NCBI RefSeq assembly: GCF_019396355.1
Contig: NZ_JAHKRK010000008.1
Location: 18,628 to 82,627 of the forward strand
Source of the DNA: Pseudonocardia nigra
GTDB taxonomy: Bacteria > Actinomycetota > Actinomycetes > Mycobacteriales > Pseudonocardiaceae
Length of the DNA stretch: 64,000 bases
Direction: 5' to 3'
The notes beneath the pieces were generated by a model, which did not search any database, was not told the origin of the DNA, and was given only the letters and a program-made list of their open reading frames with translations. Shown here piece by piece: positions 25,535-34,536 of this stretch; position 1 is the stretch's first letter, and each line of letters starts with the position of its first letter. A program made the translations under genes and the position numbers.

Positions 25535-27052
25535 TTAACGCCCCCGCAGCGGAAGCCTGATGACGGCCTCCGTTCCGCCCCCGTCCCGCGGCCGCAGCTG
25601 CAGCCCGGAGTCGAGCTCCGACTCCAGCAGCGTGCGCACGATCTGCAGGCCGAGGCCGTCGGAGCGCTCCACGTCGAACCCCTCGGGGATCCCGCAGCCG
25701 TCGTCGGCGATCACCACGTCGAGGGTGGCGGCCGACCGCCGCGCCGACACCACCACCTCGCCCTCACCCGCACAGGTCGGGTCGAACGCGTGCGCCAGCG
25801 CGTTGTGCACCAGCTCGGTGAGCACGAGCACCAGCGGCGTCGCCAGTGCGGCGGGCAGCGTGCCGAAGCTGCCCTCCCGGCGCACCTTTGCCCTGGACTC
25901 CGCGATCGCGCCGTCGCCGATGGCCGGCAACACCTTGTCGACGAGCTCGTCGAGGTCCACCCGCTCGGCCACCGAGACCGACAGCGCCTCGTGCACCAGC
26001 GCGATCGAGTTCACCCGCCGGACGCTCTCCGCGAGCGCCAGGCTCGCCTCCGGGATGGCCGTGCGCCGGGCCTGCAGGCGCAGCAGCGCAGCCACCGTCT
26101 GGAGGTTGTTCTTGACCCGGTGGTGGATCTCCCGGATCGTCGCGTCCTTCGACAGCAGAGCCATGTCGCGTCGGCGCAGATCGGTGACGTCGCGCACGAG
26201 CACGAGCGCGCCCGCCGCGTCACCGCGCGGCCGCAGCGGCAGGGCCCGCACGAGCATGACGGCACCGCGGGCACGCACCTCCATGCGGACGGAGTGCTCG
26301 CCGTCGAGCGCGGACCTGATCCGGGCGGCCAGCTCGGCGGCGTCGAAGGGGTCCTGCACGAGCTCCCGCATGACGTCGGCCAGCTGGAGCCCCACGAGGT
26401 CGCTCGCGTGCCCCATGCGGTGGTAGGCCGACAGCGCGTTCGGGCTCGCGTAGGCCACGAGGCCGTGGGTGTCGAGCCGGATGAGGCCGTCGCCGGCGCG
26501 CGGGCTCGTCACCGCCCCCACGGCCTCGGCGCTCGGCGGGAACGTGCCGTCCGCCACCATCTGGCACAGATCGGACGCGCTGCCGAGATAGGCGATCTCC
26601 AACGGGCTGGGGACGCGCGGCATCGCCAGGTTCGCGTCTCGCGACAGCACCGCCACCACCGAGCGGCCGTACCGCACGGGGATGGTCTCGCGGCGGACCG
26701 GCACCTCCAGGTGCCAGCGCGGGTTCTCCTCGCGGCAGATCCGGCCCTCGACGACCGCGCGGCGCAGCTGCGGGTTGTCGGCAGCGGTCACGCGCGCCGC
26801 CACCACGTCCTCGGGGTGCGCGGTGGGGGCGGTGGTGGGACGGGCCTGGGCCACGCACAGGAACTCGCTGTCGAGCGACGGGATGCCCGTGCCGTCGGCG
26901 GCCGGCTCGCCGCCCAGCGGCACCCACAGCAGGAAGTCCGCGAACGACATGTCGGCGAGCAGCTGCCACTCGGCGACGACGCGCTGCAGGTGCTCGACGG
27001 CGTCGCCCGGCAGGTGCGTGTGCTCCGCGAGCAGCTCACTGAGGGTGGACAT
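25535..27052 (-). CDS. pdtaS: PdtaS-type soluble sensor histidine kinase
   Basis: A 505-residue kinase without membrane helices. It has an N-terminal GAF domain (to about residue 145), a PAS domain (about 180-290) and a HisKA_2 domain with the phosphoacceptor in REIHHRVKNNLQTVAALL near residue 307. The ATPase has VLTELVHNALAHAF and DDGCGIPEGF. It phosphorylates the RNA-binding antiterminator PdtaR in mycobacteria; the pdtaR gene is not in the window. The whiB1-pdtaS-sigH order is as in M. tuberculosis (Rv3219-Rv3223c). AGGAG precedes ATG 27052. Confidence 0.93.
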   Translation of the reverse strand: MSTLSELLAEHTHLPGDAVEHLQRVVAEWQLLADMSFADFLLWVPLGGEPAADGTGIPSLDSEFLCVAQARPTTAPTAHPEDVVAARVTAADNPQLRRAVVEGRICREENPRWHLEVPVRRETIPVRYGRSVVAVLSRDANLAMPRVPSPLEIAYLGSASDLCQMVADGTFPPSAEAVGAVTSPRAGDGLIRLDTHGLVAYASPNALSAYHRMGHASDLVGLQLADVMRELVQDPFDAAELAARIRSALDGEHSVRMEVRARGAVMLVRALPLRPRGDAAGALVLVRDVTDLRRRDMALLSKDATIREIHHRVKNNLQTVAALLRLQARRTAIPEASLALAESVRRVNSIALVHEALSVSVAERVDLDELVDKVLPAIGDGAIAESRAKVRREGSFGTLPAALATPLVLVLTELVHNALAHAFDPTCAGEGEVVVSARRSAATLDVVIADDGCGIPEGFDVERSDGLGLQIVRTLLESELDSGLQLRPRDGGGTEAVIRLPLRGR

Positions 27053-27148
27053 TCTCCTGGGGCCTCCCGGTCGATGCGGGGCTCATCCAACCACGTGGGA
27101 GACTCGGGGCAGTCCCCGGACGAACCCGGACCGAGCGAGGAGGCAGGC

Positions 27149-27223
27149 ATGTCCAAGCGCGCACGCAAGCGCCGCGACCGGAACAAGAAGGGCGCGAACC
27201 ACGGCAAGAAGCCCAACACGTGA
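27149..27223 (+). CDS. Small ribosomal protein bL37-like
   Basis: A 24-residue, strongly basic peptide (SKRARKRRDRNKKGANHGKK). It closely resembles mycobacterial bL37, a tiny 50S protein seen in M. smegmatis ribosome structures. A GAGGAGGCAG ribosome site precedes ATG 27149, and a strong hairpin follows the stop. Position between pdtaS and the anti-sigma gene matches mycobacterial synteny. It is easily missed by gene finders because of its length. Confidence 0.9.
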   Translation: MSKRARKRRDRNKKGANHGKKPNT

Positions 27224-27230
27224 GCCGTGC

Positions 27231-27259
27231 ACGCGCCGGGGTCGTCGGCCCCGGCGCGT
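27231..27259. terminator. Terminator hairpin between bL37 and rsrA
   Basis: ACGCGCCGGGG (27231-27241) and CCCCGGCGCGT (27249-27259) form a perfect 11-bp stem with a 7-nt loop, 7 bases after the bL37 stop and between convergent genes. Confidence 0.85.
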
Positions 27260-27283
27260 GAGCCCGCGCGGCGCGGCCGCGGT

Positions 27284-27646
27284 TCAGGCCTGCGGCTCGC
27301 TCCGCACGCTCTGCTCGATACGCGTGCTGCGCACCTCGACCGTCGTGGTGGTGGTGCCCTCCGGGCCCTCCTCCACCGTCACCTCGGCCTGCTCCAGCAC
27401 GGCCACCCGGATCTGCTGACGCAGCCGGTCCTTCAGCCCCGTCGGAGCGTGCTCCCCGCCGCACTTCGCGGCGAGCAGCTTCTTCAGCTTCTCGTCGAGG
27501 CCGTACTCGGCCAGGCACGGCCCGCACTCGTCCAGGTGCTGGGCGAGCAGCGCGCGGCGCGACTCGTCGCACTCGTGGTCGAGGAACAGCCACACCTCCG
27601 CGAGCACCTCCGAACAGTCGGTGTCGTGGTGGTTGCCGCAGCTCAT
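27284..27646 (-). CDS. rsrA: Zinc-binding anti-sigma factor RsrA/RshA
   Basis: A 120-residue ZAS-family anti-sigma factor with the redox motif [12 protein letters not shown] (His-x3-Cys-x2-Cys) and an upstream Cys in [12 protein letters not shown]. Oxidation of the Cys pair forms a disulfide, ejects zinc and frees SigH. A long acidic tail ([16 protein letters not shown]) is unlike the short ends of some homologues. ATG 27646 overlaps the sigH stop as ATGA, ensuring stoichiometric synthesis. Confidence 0.95.
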   Translation of the reverse strand: MSCGNHHDTDCSEVLAEVWLFLDHECDESRRALLAQHLDECGPCLAEYGLDEKLKKLLAAKCGGEHAPTGLKDRLRQQIRVAVLEQAEVTVEEGPEGTTTTTVEVRSTRIEQSVRSEPQA

Positions 27647-28335
27647 GAGTTGACCTCCTGCTGTCCCCGCAGGAACCCGCGATCACGGGCGGTGTCGGTG
27701 AGCATCTCGCGCAGCTGGCGCCTGCCCCGGTGCAGCCGGGACATCACGGTGCCGATCGGGGTGCCCATGATGTCGGCGATCTCCTTGTAGGCGAAGCCCT
27801 CGACGTCGGCGAGGTAGACGGCCATCCGGAAGTCGTCGGGCAGCTGCTGCAGCGCCGCCTTCACGTCGTTGTCCGGAAGCCGGTCGAGCGCCTCCATCTC
27901 GGCCGACGGCAGCCCCTGCGAGGTGTGCTCGCCCGCCTGCGCGATCTGCCAGTCGGTGATCTCCTCGGTGGGCGCCTGCATGGGCTGGCGCTGCCGCTTC
28001 CGGTAACCGTTGATGTAGGTGTTGGTGAGGATCCGGTACAGCCAGGCCTTGAGGTTGGTGCCGGCCCGGAAGGTCCGGAACGCCGAGTAGGCCTTCAGGT
28101 AGGTCTCCTGCACCAGGTCCTCGGCGTCGGCCGGGTTGCGGGTCATCCGCAGGGCGGCGCCGTAGAGCTGGTCGATCAGGGGCATCGCGTCGCGCTCGAA
28201 CCGGGCGGCGCGCTCCTCCGCGGTCTCCTGCTCCTGGGTGTCCTGCTCGGCACCGGGGCCACGCCCGTCGGTGCTCGTCGTCTCCTCGTTCGTCTCGCTC
28301 GCTGCCGCGTCGGCCGCCTGCTCGGTGCCCGGCAC
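27643..28335 (-). CDS. sigH: ECF sigma factor SigH/SigR
   Basis: A 230-residue sigma factor from GTG 28335, which is preceded by AGAGGAG. Region 2 reads [20 protein letters not shown] and [14 protein letters not shown]; region 4 reads [19 protein letters not shown] and [18 protein letters not shown]. It directs the thiol-oxidative stress regulon and is held by RsrA. The frame stays open upstream, with GTG 28494 and ATG 28479 as alternative starts; the first adds 53 residues and lies close behind a SigH-type promoter. This recalls the longer, unstable SigR-prime of Streptomyces coelicolor. Which form dominates is unknown. Confidence 0.95.
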   Translation of the reverse strand: MPGTEQAADAAASETNEETTSTDGRGPGAEQDTQEQETAEERAARFERDAMPLIDQLYGAALRMTRNPADAEDLVQETYLKAYSAFRTFRAGTNLKAWLYRILTNTYINGYRKRQRQPMQAPTEEITDWQIAQAGEHTSQGLPSAEMEALDRLPDNDVKAALQQLPDDFRMAVYLADVEGFAYKEIADIMGTPIGTVMSRLHRGRRQLREMLTDTARDRGFLRGQQEVNS

Positions 28336-28504
28336 CGCGCTCCTCTCACGCCGGACCGCGGGACCCGCGGCCTCGGGGACGGCCACCGCTGGGGCGGCCG
28401 GATGACGAGTGGAGCCTACGCGCCCCGCCCGGGTCCGGCCCGTCGGACGCAGCTCGTCCGCCGGCCGCGGCGCTTCCATCAGTGCTTGCGTCACGTGGGG
28501 CACC

Positions 28505-28530
28505 AACGCCCGCGGCCCGCCCGGGATTCC
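28505..28530 (-). promoter_or_regulatory. SigH-dependent promoter of sigH
   Basis: On the minus strand the sequence reads GGAAT (28530-28526), 18 nt, then GTT (28507-28505), an exact match to the SigR/SigH consensus GGAAT-N18-GTT. It indicates positive autoregulation. The expected start site is only a few bases before the in-frame GTG 28494. Confidence 0.85.
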
Positions 28531-28538
28531 CCGGCGGA

Positions 28539-28544
28539 TACCGT
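28539..28544 (+). promoter_or_regulatory. -10 hexamer of ybaK
   Basis: TACCGT lies 6 nt upstream of GTG 28551 and fits a leaderless transcript. It lies back to back with the SigH-dependent promoter. Confidence 0.55.
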
Positions 28545-28550
28545 GCGCGC

Positions 28551-29030
28551 GTGGCAGGCAAGGGGACACCGGCGACGGCGCTGCTGGCGAAGCGGGGGGT
28601 CGCGCACCGGCTGCACAGCTACGCGCACGGCGACGGCCAGGCCTACGGTCCGGAGGCCGCCGAGCTGCTAGGGCTGGACCCGGCGCGGGTGTTCAAGACC
28701 CTCGTCGCCGAGGTCGACGGCGTGCTCACGGTCGGGATCGTGCCGGTGTCGGCGACCCTCGACCTGAAGGCGCTGGCCGCTGCGGTGGGCGGCAAGCGGG
28801 CGAAGATGGCCGAGGTCGCGGCGGCCGAGCGTGCCACCGGCTACGTGGCGGGCGGGATCTCGCCGCTGGGTCAGCGCAAGCGGTTGCCGACCGTGCTGGA
28901 CGCTTCGGCCGAGCAGTGGGAGACGATCTTCTGCAGCGGCGGGCGGCGGGGCCTGGAGATCGAGCTGGCGCCCGCCGACCTGGTGCAGCTCGCCGGCGGC
29001 CGGCTCGCCCCGATCGCCGGGGCAGGCTGA
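28551..29030 (+). CDS. ybaK: YbaK/EbsC-type Cys-tRNA(Pro) deacylase
   Basis: A 159-residue editing-domain protein. It contains [31 protein letters not shown], the loop [19 protein letters not shown] and [15 protein letters not shown], all characteristic of YbaK. It hydrolyses Cys-tRNA(Pro) formed by prolyl-tRNA synthetase. The family Lys is in GGKRAK. It is divergent from sigH. Confidence 0.93.
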   Translation: MAGKGTPATALLAKRGVAHRLHSYAHGDGQAYGPEAAELLGLDPARVFKTLVAEVDGVLTVGIVPVSATLDLKALAAAVGGKRAKMAEVAAAERATGYVAGGISPLGQRKRLPTVLDASAEQWETIFCSGGRRGLEIELAPADLVQLAGGRLAPIAGAG

Positions 29031-29077
29031 CGGCGCACAGCCACGGACCGTGGCGCCCCGCCGCCCACCCCCGGTGA

Positions 29078-29127
29078 CAGCATGGTGGCTTTGCTGCCGT
29101 CCAGTGACAGTAACGCCACCATGCTGC
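29078..29127. repeat. Palindromic repeat, family A copy 2
   Basis: CAGCATGGTGGC (29078-29089) pairs perfectly with GCCACCATGCTG (29115-29126). The loop region GCTGCCGTCCAGTGACAG is nearly identical to that of the 56440 copy. It lies between convergent ybaK and the hydrolase gene. Confidence 0.85.
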
Positions 29128-29174
29128 AACTCGGGGCCGGGTGGGACGTCGCGCTGGGTCACCAGCGATCGGGG

Positions 29175-29774
29175 TTACGGGACCAGCCGGCTCAGCCAGT
29201 CGGTCACCGCCGCGCGCAGGCCGGGCGCGTCGGACTTGAGGCTGTGGTCGCCGCGCAGCAGCACGACCTCCCGCCCCGGGGCCGGCTCCGGGCGGCCGAA
29301 CGGGTCTGTCTCCCCCTGCACGACGAGCACCGGGACGCTCGGCATCGCCAGCTCGTGCAGCCGGTCCTTCTCCGGCTTGCCCGGCGGGTGCACCGGGAAC
29401 GCCAGGCAGAGCACTCCGGACGCGCCGGCGTCGGCCGCGGTCCGGCAGGCCACTCGTGCACCCGAGCTGCGCCCCCCGACGAGGAGCGGCAGCTCCGCCC
29501 GGACGTGTGCCACCACGGCGAGCCACGCGGCGTCGAGCTGCGCGGCCGGGGCCGGCGCCCGCCGCCCGGCCACCCGGTAGGGCTGCTCGACGAGGACGAC
29601 CTGCACGCCCGCGGCGAGCGCGGCGGCGGTGGCGGCGACGAGGTCCGGCGCACCGACCCCACCGCCCGCGCCGTGCCCGAGCAGCAAGGTGGCCCGCGCG
29701 TCGGCGGCCCGGTGCACGGTGATCCGCGCGGGCCCGTGCGGCGTGGCGACCTCGGCGGGCTCCGAGGGGCTCAC
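29175..29774 (-). CDS. Alpha/beta hydrolase, Tex30/KANL3-like
   Basis: A 199-residue compact alpha/beta hydrolase with [16 protein letters not shown] as oxyanion region, a nucleophile-elbow-like [23 protein letters not shown] with the acid and [11 protein letters not shown] with the His. Related dienelactone-hydrolase-like proteins act on small esters; the natural substrate is unknown. GTG 29774 overlaps the SRAP stop as GTGA, so the two are coupled. Confidence 0.85.
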   Translation of the reverse strand: MSPSEPAEVATPHGPARITVHRAADARATLLLGHGAGGGVGAPDLVAATAAALAAGVQVVLVEQPYRVAGRRAPAPAAQLDAAWLAVVAHVRAELPLLVGGRSSGARVACRTAADAGASGVLCLAFPVHPPGKPEKDRLHELAMPSVPVLVVQGETDPFGRPEPAPGREVVLLRGDHSLKSDAPGLRAAVTDWLSRLVP

Positions 29775-30565
29775 TTCGGGTTCGGACCGGCCAGCAGGTC
29801 GAGCTGCAGCGGCTCGCGGACCTCCTCGGGTGCCAGCTCGGCCAGCAGCTCCGGGCCGTTGTTGCGGACGCTGTTGACCATCGGCGACACCGGGCGCAGC
29901 TCCAGGCGCGCCACCAGGTCCTCCGACGGCGGCCGCAGCAGCGCGGTGACGGCGTCCGCGTCGGCGGGGGCGTCCGGGTCGAGCCACGCGTCCCACGCCG
30001 ACGGCGGGAGCACGAGCGGCATCCGGTCGTGGATCTGCGCCAGCGGGCCGACCGCCTCCGCCGTGAGCACGGTGGCCGTGACCAGCCCGTCCGGGTACTG
30101 GTTGTCCGGGTCGTCCTTGGGCTTCCAGTACTCCCACAGCCCGGCCATCGCCAGCGAGCTGCCGTCGGCGTAGTGCGTGTAGTAGGGCTGCTTGTGGTTC
30201 TCCCCGCGCTGCCACTCGAACCAGCCGTCGGCCGGGATCAGGCAGCGCCGGGCGTTCAGGGCCCGGCGGAACGCGGGCTTCGTCGCCGCCGACTCCGACC
30301 GTGCGTTGATCATGCGAGCGCCCGCCTTCGGGTCCTTCGCCCAGGACGGCACCAGCCCCCACCGCACCATCCGCAGCGTGCGCTCGGTGGTGTCCGGGTC
30401 GGGGTTGCCGTCCGCATCGCGCGGGTGCCGCTGCACGACCGTGACGATCTGTTTGGTCGGCGCGACGTTGTAGTCCGCCCGCGCGGCACCGTCGGTGGCG
30501 TCGACGGCGCGGAACTCGTCGGCGAGGTCCGCCGGGGCCTTGATCGAGGCGTATCGACCACACAT
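29771..30565 (-). CDS. SRAP (HMCES/YedK-like) abasic-site processing protein
   Basis: A 264-residue SRAP protein with the catalytic Cys2 exposed by Met removal (MCGRYAS), followed by [25 protein letters not shown] and [12 protein letters not shown]. The family forms a stable thiazolidine crosslink with abasic sites in single-stranded DNA and so protects forks. The mycobacterial equivalent Rv3226c also lies next to aroA. A proline-containing C-terminus (LAGPNPK) ends it. Confidence 0.94.
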   Translation of the reverse strand: MCGRYASIKAPADLADEFRAVDATDGAARADYNVAPTKQIVTVVQRHPRDADGNPDPDTTERTLRMVRWGLVPSWAKDPKAGARMINARSESAATKPAFRRALNARRCLIPADGWFEWQRGENHKQPYYTHYADGSSLAMAGLWEYWKPKDDPDNQYPDGLVTATVLTAEAVGPLAQIHDRMPLVLPPSAWDAWLDPDAPADADAVTALLRPPSEDLVARLELRPVSPMVNSVRNNGPELLAELAPEEVREPLQLDLLAGPNPK

Positions 30566-30650
30566 GCACCCATCGTTCCAGCCGACAGCCCGCCCGGCAC
30601 ACGCCCCGCTCGATCTCGTCGAAGCCGCCCGCGGCCGCGGACCGGGCGGC

Positions 30651-30656
30651 TACGAT
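30651..30656 (+). promoter_or_regulatory. -10 hexamer of the coiled-coil gene
   Basis: TACGAT lies 6 nt upstream of ATG 30663, fitting a leaderless transcript. Confidence 0.55.
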
Positions 30657-30662
30657 CGCGCC

Positions 30663-31061
30663 ATGCCCGAACCCGAGGACGACGCCCTCGAGGCGCGCGT
30701 GCGTCGGCTGGAGGACGAGGTCGGGCGGCTGAAGGACGGCGTCGCCGTCTCGCGCGCCGATGCCGCGGCGGCCCGGGTGCTCGCCGGGGGAGCCGACCGG
30801 GACGTCTCGGACGTGCGAACGGAGCTGCGCGCATACCGGCAGGCGTTGAACGCGCTGCGGGAGACCCAGCTCGAGCAGGGCCAGCAGATCGCCGAGCTGC
30901 GCGCCGAGCTGCGCTCGGAGGTCGGCGGCCTCAGGTCCGAGATGCACGCGGAGATCGGGTCGCTCCGCTCCGAGATGCAGCGGGGCTTCGGCATGGTGCA
31001 CACCGGGATGGCCCAGATCGTCGCGCTGCTGCGCGACGCACCCGACCCCGGCACCTCCTGA
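30663..31061 (+). CDS. Coiled-coil protein
   Basis: A 132-residue, mostly helical protein with heptad patterns ([19 protein letters not shown]) and repeated [19 protein letters not shown] segments near residues 85-110. No enzyme motif, signal or membrane segment is present. The function is unknown; such proteins can be oligomerisation adapters. It is 48 bp upstream of aroA on the same strand but appears to have its own promoter. Confidence 0.72.
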   Translation: MPEPEDDALEARVRRLEDEVGRLKDGVAVSRADAAAARVLAGGADRDVSDVRTELRAYRQALNALRETQLEQGQQIAELRAELRSEVGGLRSEMHAEIGSLRSEMQRGFGMVHTGMAQIVALLRDAPDPGTS

Positions 31062-31108
31062 CGGCGGCGGCCGGCACCCCGTCCGTGGTGATGCGGGAAC
31101 ATAGGCGG

Positions 31109-32380
31109 GTGCCGACGCCCTGGAACGCCCCGCTCGCCCCCGGTCCCGTCCGCGGCCGGGTGACCGCGCCGGGGTCGAAGTCCGTCACCAACCGCGCGCT
31201 GCTGCTCGCCGCGCTCTCCGGCGGCGCCGCGACGGTCACCGGCGCCCCCGCCAGCCGCGACACGGCGCTCATGGTCGGCGCCCTGCGGGCGCTCGGCGTC
31301 CCGATTGAGGTGGACGGCGAGCGGATCGCGTTCTCCGCTCACGAGGGTCTGCGCGGCTGCGGCACCGTCGACTGCGGCCTCGCCGGCACGGTCATGCGGT
31401 TCGTCCCGCCCGCGGCCGTGCTGGCCGACGGCCCCGTCGCCTTCGACGGTGACCCGCGCGCCCGGGAGCGGCCGATGGCCACCGTGCTCGACGCCCTGCG
31501 GGCCCTCGGCGCGGGGGTGGACGGGGAGCGGCTGCCGTTCACCCTGCACGGCACCGGCTCGGTCCCCGGCGGCAACGTCGTGATCGACGCGTCGGCGTCG
31601 TCGCAGTTCGTGTCCGGGCTGCTGCTGTCGGGGGCCCGCTACGACAAGGGCGTCACCGTGCACCACGACGGCAAGCCTGTGCCGTCGCTGCCGCACATCG
31701 CGATGTCGGTGGACATGCTGCGCGCCGCGGGCGTCGAGGTCGACGACAGCGAGCCCGACACGTGGCGGGTCGCGCCCGGCCGGATCGCCGCGCGCGACTG
31801 GGCCGTGGAACCCGACCTGTCCAACGCCGCGGTGTTCCTCGCCGCGGCCGCCATCACCGGCGGCGAGGTGACGGTGCTCGGCTGGCCGCAGGACTCCACC
31901 CAGCCCGGCGCGAAGATCCTGTCGGTGCTGGCGGAGGCCGGGTGCACCGTTGCCCCCGGCCCGGACGGGATGACGGTGCGCGGCCCGGACGCGCTCGCAG
32001 GCGTCGACGTCGACCTGCACGACGCCAGCGAGCTGACGCCCACCGTCGCCGCGCTCGCGGCCCTGGCGACCGGACCGTCCCGGATCCGCGGGGTCGCCCA
32101 CATCCGCGGGCACGAGACCGACCGGATCGCGGCGCTCGCCACCGAGATCACCGCGCTCGGGGGCGCCGTCACGGAGACCCCGGACGGGCTGGAGATCCGC
32201 CCGGCCGCCCTCTCCGCCCGCCCGGACCGGCCGTGGGGCGCCTACGCCGACCACCGGATGGCCACGGCCGGTGCGCTGCTGGGGCTCGTCGTACCCGGTG
32301 TCGCGGTGGACGACATCACGTGCACCGACAAGACGATCCCCGATTTCCCGGATCGGTGGGCGGCACTGCTCGGGCGCTGA
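31109..32380 (+). CDS. aroA: 3-phosphoshikimate 1-carboxyvinyltransferase (EPSP synthase)
   Basis: A 423-residue enzyme of the shikimate pathway that transfers enolpyruvyl from PEP to shikimate-3-phosphate. Landmarks are [52 protein letters not shown] and YADHRMATA, covering both substrate sites. GTG 31109 is chosen because [15 protein letters not shown] matches the usual N-terminus; ATG 31091 is in frame and possible. rsgA follows after four bases, as in mycobacteria. Confidence 0.96.
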   Translation: MPTPWNAPLAPGPVRGRVTAPGSKSVTNRALLLAALSGGAATVTGAPASRDTALMVGALRALGVPIEVDGERIAFSAHEGLRGCGTVDCGLAGTVMRFVPPAAVLADGPVAFDGDPRARERPMATVLDALRALGAGVDGERLPFTLHGTGSVPGGNVVIDASASSQFVSGLLLSGARYDKGVTVHHDGKPVPSLPHIAMSVDMLRAAGVEVDDSEPDTWRVAPGRIAARDWAVEPDLSNAAVFLAAAAITGGEVTVLGWPQDSTQPGAKILSVLAEAGCTVAPGPDGMTVRGPDALAGVDVDLHDASELTPTVAALAALATGPSRIRGVAHIRGHETDRIAALATEITALGGAVTETPDGLEIRPAALSARPDRPWGAYADHRMATAGALLGLVVPGVAVDDITCTDKTIPDFPDRWAALLGR

Positions 32381-32384
32381 TCCC

Positions 32385-33374
32385 GTGAAGCGCCGCGAGT
32401 ACGACGAGTCCGACGTCCGGGTCCGGCCGGGACGGCGGGGGTCGCGGCCGCGCAGCAAACGGCGGCCCGAACACGCCGACGCCACCGAGGCCATGGTCAC
32501 CGTCGTCGACCGCGGGCGCTGGACCTGCGCCGTCGACGCCGACGCCACAAGGCCCCGCATCACCGCCATGCGCGCGCGGGAGCTGGGACGCACACCCATC
32601 GTCGTCGGCGACCGGGTGGGCCTGGTCGGGGACCTGTCCGGCGCCACCGACACCCTCGCCCGGATCGTGCGCGTCGAGGAACGCACGTCCGTGCTGCGCC
32701 GCACGGCCGACGACACCGACCCGTACGAGCGCGTCGTCGTCGCCAACGCCGAGCAGCTCGTGATCGTCACCGCCGTCGCCGACCCGCCGCCGCGCAGCGG
32801 GTTCGTGGACCGGTGCCTGGTGGCCGCCTACGCCGGCGGCCTGGCACCGGTCCTGTGCCTCACGAAGGCCGACCTGACCGACCCGGAGCCCTTCGCCGCC
32901 CAGTACGCCGAGCTCGACCTGCCGGTGCTGGTCACCGGGCGCGACCGCCCGCTCGACGCGCTCGCCGACACGCTGACGGGCCGGGTGTCGGCGCTCGTCG
33001 GGCACTCGGGCGTGGGCAAGTCCACGCTCGTCAACGCGCTCGTGCCCGACGCGGAGCGGGCCGTCGGAGCCGTGTCGGCGGTCGGGAAGGGGCGGCACAC
33101 CACCACCGCGGCGATCGCGCTGGCGCTGCCGGACGGCGGTTGGGTGGTCGACACCCCCGGCGTCCGGTCGTTCGGGCTCGCCCACGTCACCGCCACCGAC
33201 GTCATCGCCGCGTTCGACGACCTCGCCACAGCGATCGAGGACTGCCCCCGGGGGTGCGGGCACCTCGGTCCGCCTGCCGATCCGGAGTGCGCCCTCGACG
33301 AGCGGGTCGCCGCCGGGCTGCTGCGCCCAGGCAGGCTCGACGCGCTGCGCCGGGTGCTGGTCGCCCTGCGCTGA
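32385..33374 (+). CDS. rsgA: Ribosome small-subunit biogenesis GTPase RsgA
   Basis: A 329-residue circularly permuted GTPase with an OB-fold N-terminus, the G4 motif LTKADL, the P-loop GHSGVGKSTLVNAL, G3 DTPGVRSFG and a C-terminal zinc site CPRGCGHLGPPADPEC. It helps mature the 30S decoding centre. GTG 32385 starts four bases after the aroA stop. Basic N-terminal residues (RRGSRPRSKRRPE) are typical of actinobacterial homologues. Confidence 0.95.
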   Translation: MKRREYDESDVRVRPGRRGSRPRSKRRPEHADATEAMVTVVDRGRWTCAVDADATRPRITAMRARELGRTPIVVGDRVGLVGDLSGATDTLARIVRVEERTSVLRRTADDTDPYERVVVANAEQLVIVTAVADPPPRSGFVDRCLVAAYAGGLAPVLCLTKADLTDPEPFAAQYAELDLPVLVTGRDRPLDALADTLTGRVSALVGHSGVGKSTLVNALVPDAERAVGAVSAVGKGRHTTTAAIALALPDGGWVVDTPGVRSFGLAHVTATDVIAAFDDLATAIEDCPRGCGHLGPPADPECALDERVAAGLLRPGRLDALRRVLVALR

Positions 33375-33390
33375 CCACACGCGCGCTGAC

Positions 33391-33396
33391 TACGCT
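33391..33396 (+). promoter_or_regulatory. -10 hexamer of the DUF1707 gene
   Basis: TACGCT lies 7 nt before ATG 33404, suggesting an independent leaderless transcript despite the short gap after rsgA. Confidence 0.55.
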
Positions 33397-33403
33397 GACC
33401 GCC

Positions 33404-33805
33404 ATGGGTGACGAGCCATCGCAGGTGCGCATCGGCACGGCGGAGCGCACCGCGGCGATGCAGGCGCTCGACGAGCACCTCGCGGCGGGCAGACTCGACG
33501 TCGAGGAGTACGGCAACCGGTCCGCCGTGGCCGCGAACGCCGCCTTCGCCTCGGAGCTGTGGCCGCTGTTCACCGACCTGCCCGACCCCCACCCCGAGCT
33601 GCCGGGCGGCCCCGCGGTGCCGCCCACCGCGGCCGTCGAGCCGCGACCGGGCAGCGGCTTCCTCGACCAGTACGGTCCGCGCCTCATGACCTTCGCGCCG
33701 GTCGTGGCGGTCCTGCTGTTCCTCGTCGTCCGGCACTGGGTCGTCTTCCTGCTGGTCCCGCTCGCCTGGGTGCTCGTCTCGATGGCCAGGCGCGGGAACC
33801 AGTAA
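33404..33805 (+). CDS. DUF1707 membrane protein
   Basis: A 133-residue protein. Residues 8-45 (VRIGTAERTAAMQALDEHL, then AAGRLDVEEYGNRS) are a typical DUF1707 SHOCT-like module, followed by a proline-rich linker and two closely spaced helices (LMTFAPVVAVLLFLVV, VFLLVPLAWVLVSM). Such proteins are common in actinobacteria and of unknown function. The start is fixed by conservation of the DUF1707 module and a -10-like hexamer. Confidence 0.82.
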   Translation: MGDEPSQVRIGTAERTAAMQALDEHLAAGRLDVEEYGNRSAVAANAAFASELWPLFTDLPDPHPELPGGPAVPPTAAVEPRPGSGFLDQYGPRLMTFAPVVAVLLFLVVRHWVVFLLVPLAWVLVSMARRGNQ

Positions 33806-33836
33806 CGGCGGCCGGCCGGCGCCCCTCCTCGCCGAA

Positions 33837-34000
33837 GCACCCCTTCTCGGCCGAGGCACCCCGTCGACGGGGCGCACGAGCCGAAATGGGGTGCGTCGAC
33901 CGAGGCGCCGCCCGCGCACCGCGTTCCGCCGACGCACCCCTTCTCCGCCGATGCACCCTTTCTCGGCCGAGGCACCCCGTCGACGGGGCGCATGGGCCGA
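33837..34000. repeat. Direct and inverted intergenic repeats (family C)
   Basis: A 48-nt unit occurs at 33837-33884 and 33953-34000 with three differences. Each contains the perfect palindrome CCCCGTCGACGGGG (33859-33872 and 33975-33988). Between them are a further CGACGCACCCC and its inverse GGGGTGCGTCG. The array fills the gap between convergent genes and may end transcription or be a mobile remnant. Confidence 0.85.
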
Positions 34001-34029
34001 GACGGGGGGCACGAGGCGAGCGCGGGCCG

Positions 34030-34536
34030 CTAGCCGAGCTCCACCAGGAACGCCACCTCGGACGGGTCGTACCAGGCCAGCTCGTGGTCCTCCGCCTCGC
34101 CGACGAGGAACTCCGCGTCCAGGTCTCCCATGTCCGCCGCGTCGACGGCCCCGGCGGCCTGCCGGACCGCGTACTCGGCCTCGTCGACGTCGACGTGCAC
34201 CGCGGCCACGGCCTCCATCGGCACGCCCCCGGAGATCCGCACGACCCCGTCGTCGAGGTCGGGGCGCAGCGTCACGTCGTCGAGGTCGGCGGCCACGACG
34301 ACGCGCCGCGCCGGGGTGGAGTCCTCGCCGAGGCCGAACTCGACCGACAGCAGCCGCAGCGAGGCCCGCGCGGCCTGGGTCATGGCCGCGTACTCGAGTT
34401 CCTCGTCGTCACCGCTGGTGTAGGCCTCCCGCAGCCCGGGGGTGAGCGCGAACGCGGTGCCCCCGATCGGGTCGAGCCTGCCGTTCTTCACCATCGATCG
34501 CAGCATCGGCCAGGTGGCAGGTACGTAGATCCTCAT
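34030..34536 (-). CDS. DUF6912-like protein
   Basis: A 168-residue soluble acidic protein starting MRIYVPATWPMLRSMVKNG, with FALTPGLREAYTSGDDEELE and EDHELAWYDPSEVAFLVE. This matches a conserved actinobacterial family of unknown function. ATG 34536 overlaps the stop of the wax ester synthase homologue as ATGA, so the genes are coupled. No catalytic motif is apparent. Confidence 0.78.
   Translation of the reverse strand: MRIYVPATWPMLRSMVKNGRLDPIGGTAFALTPGLREAYTSGDDEELEYAAMTQAARASLRLLSVEFGLGEDSTPARRVVVAADLDDVTLRPDLDDGVVRISGGVPMEAVAAVHVDVDEAEYAVRQAAGAVDAADMGDLDAEFLVGEAEDHELAWYDPSEVAFLVELG

Noticed and set aside
33837..34000. CRISPR array
   Set aside because: Only two full units with unequal spacing, internal palindromes and no cas genes.
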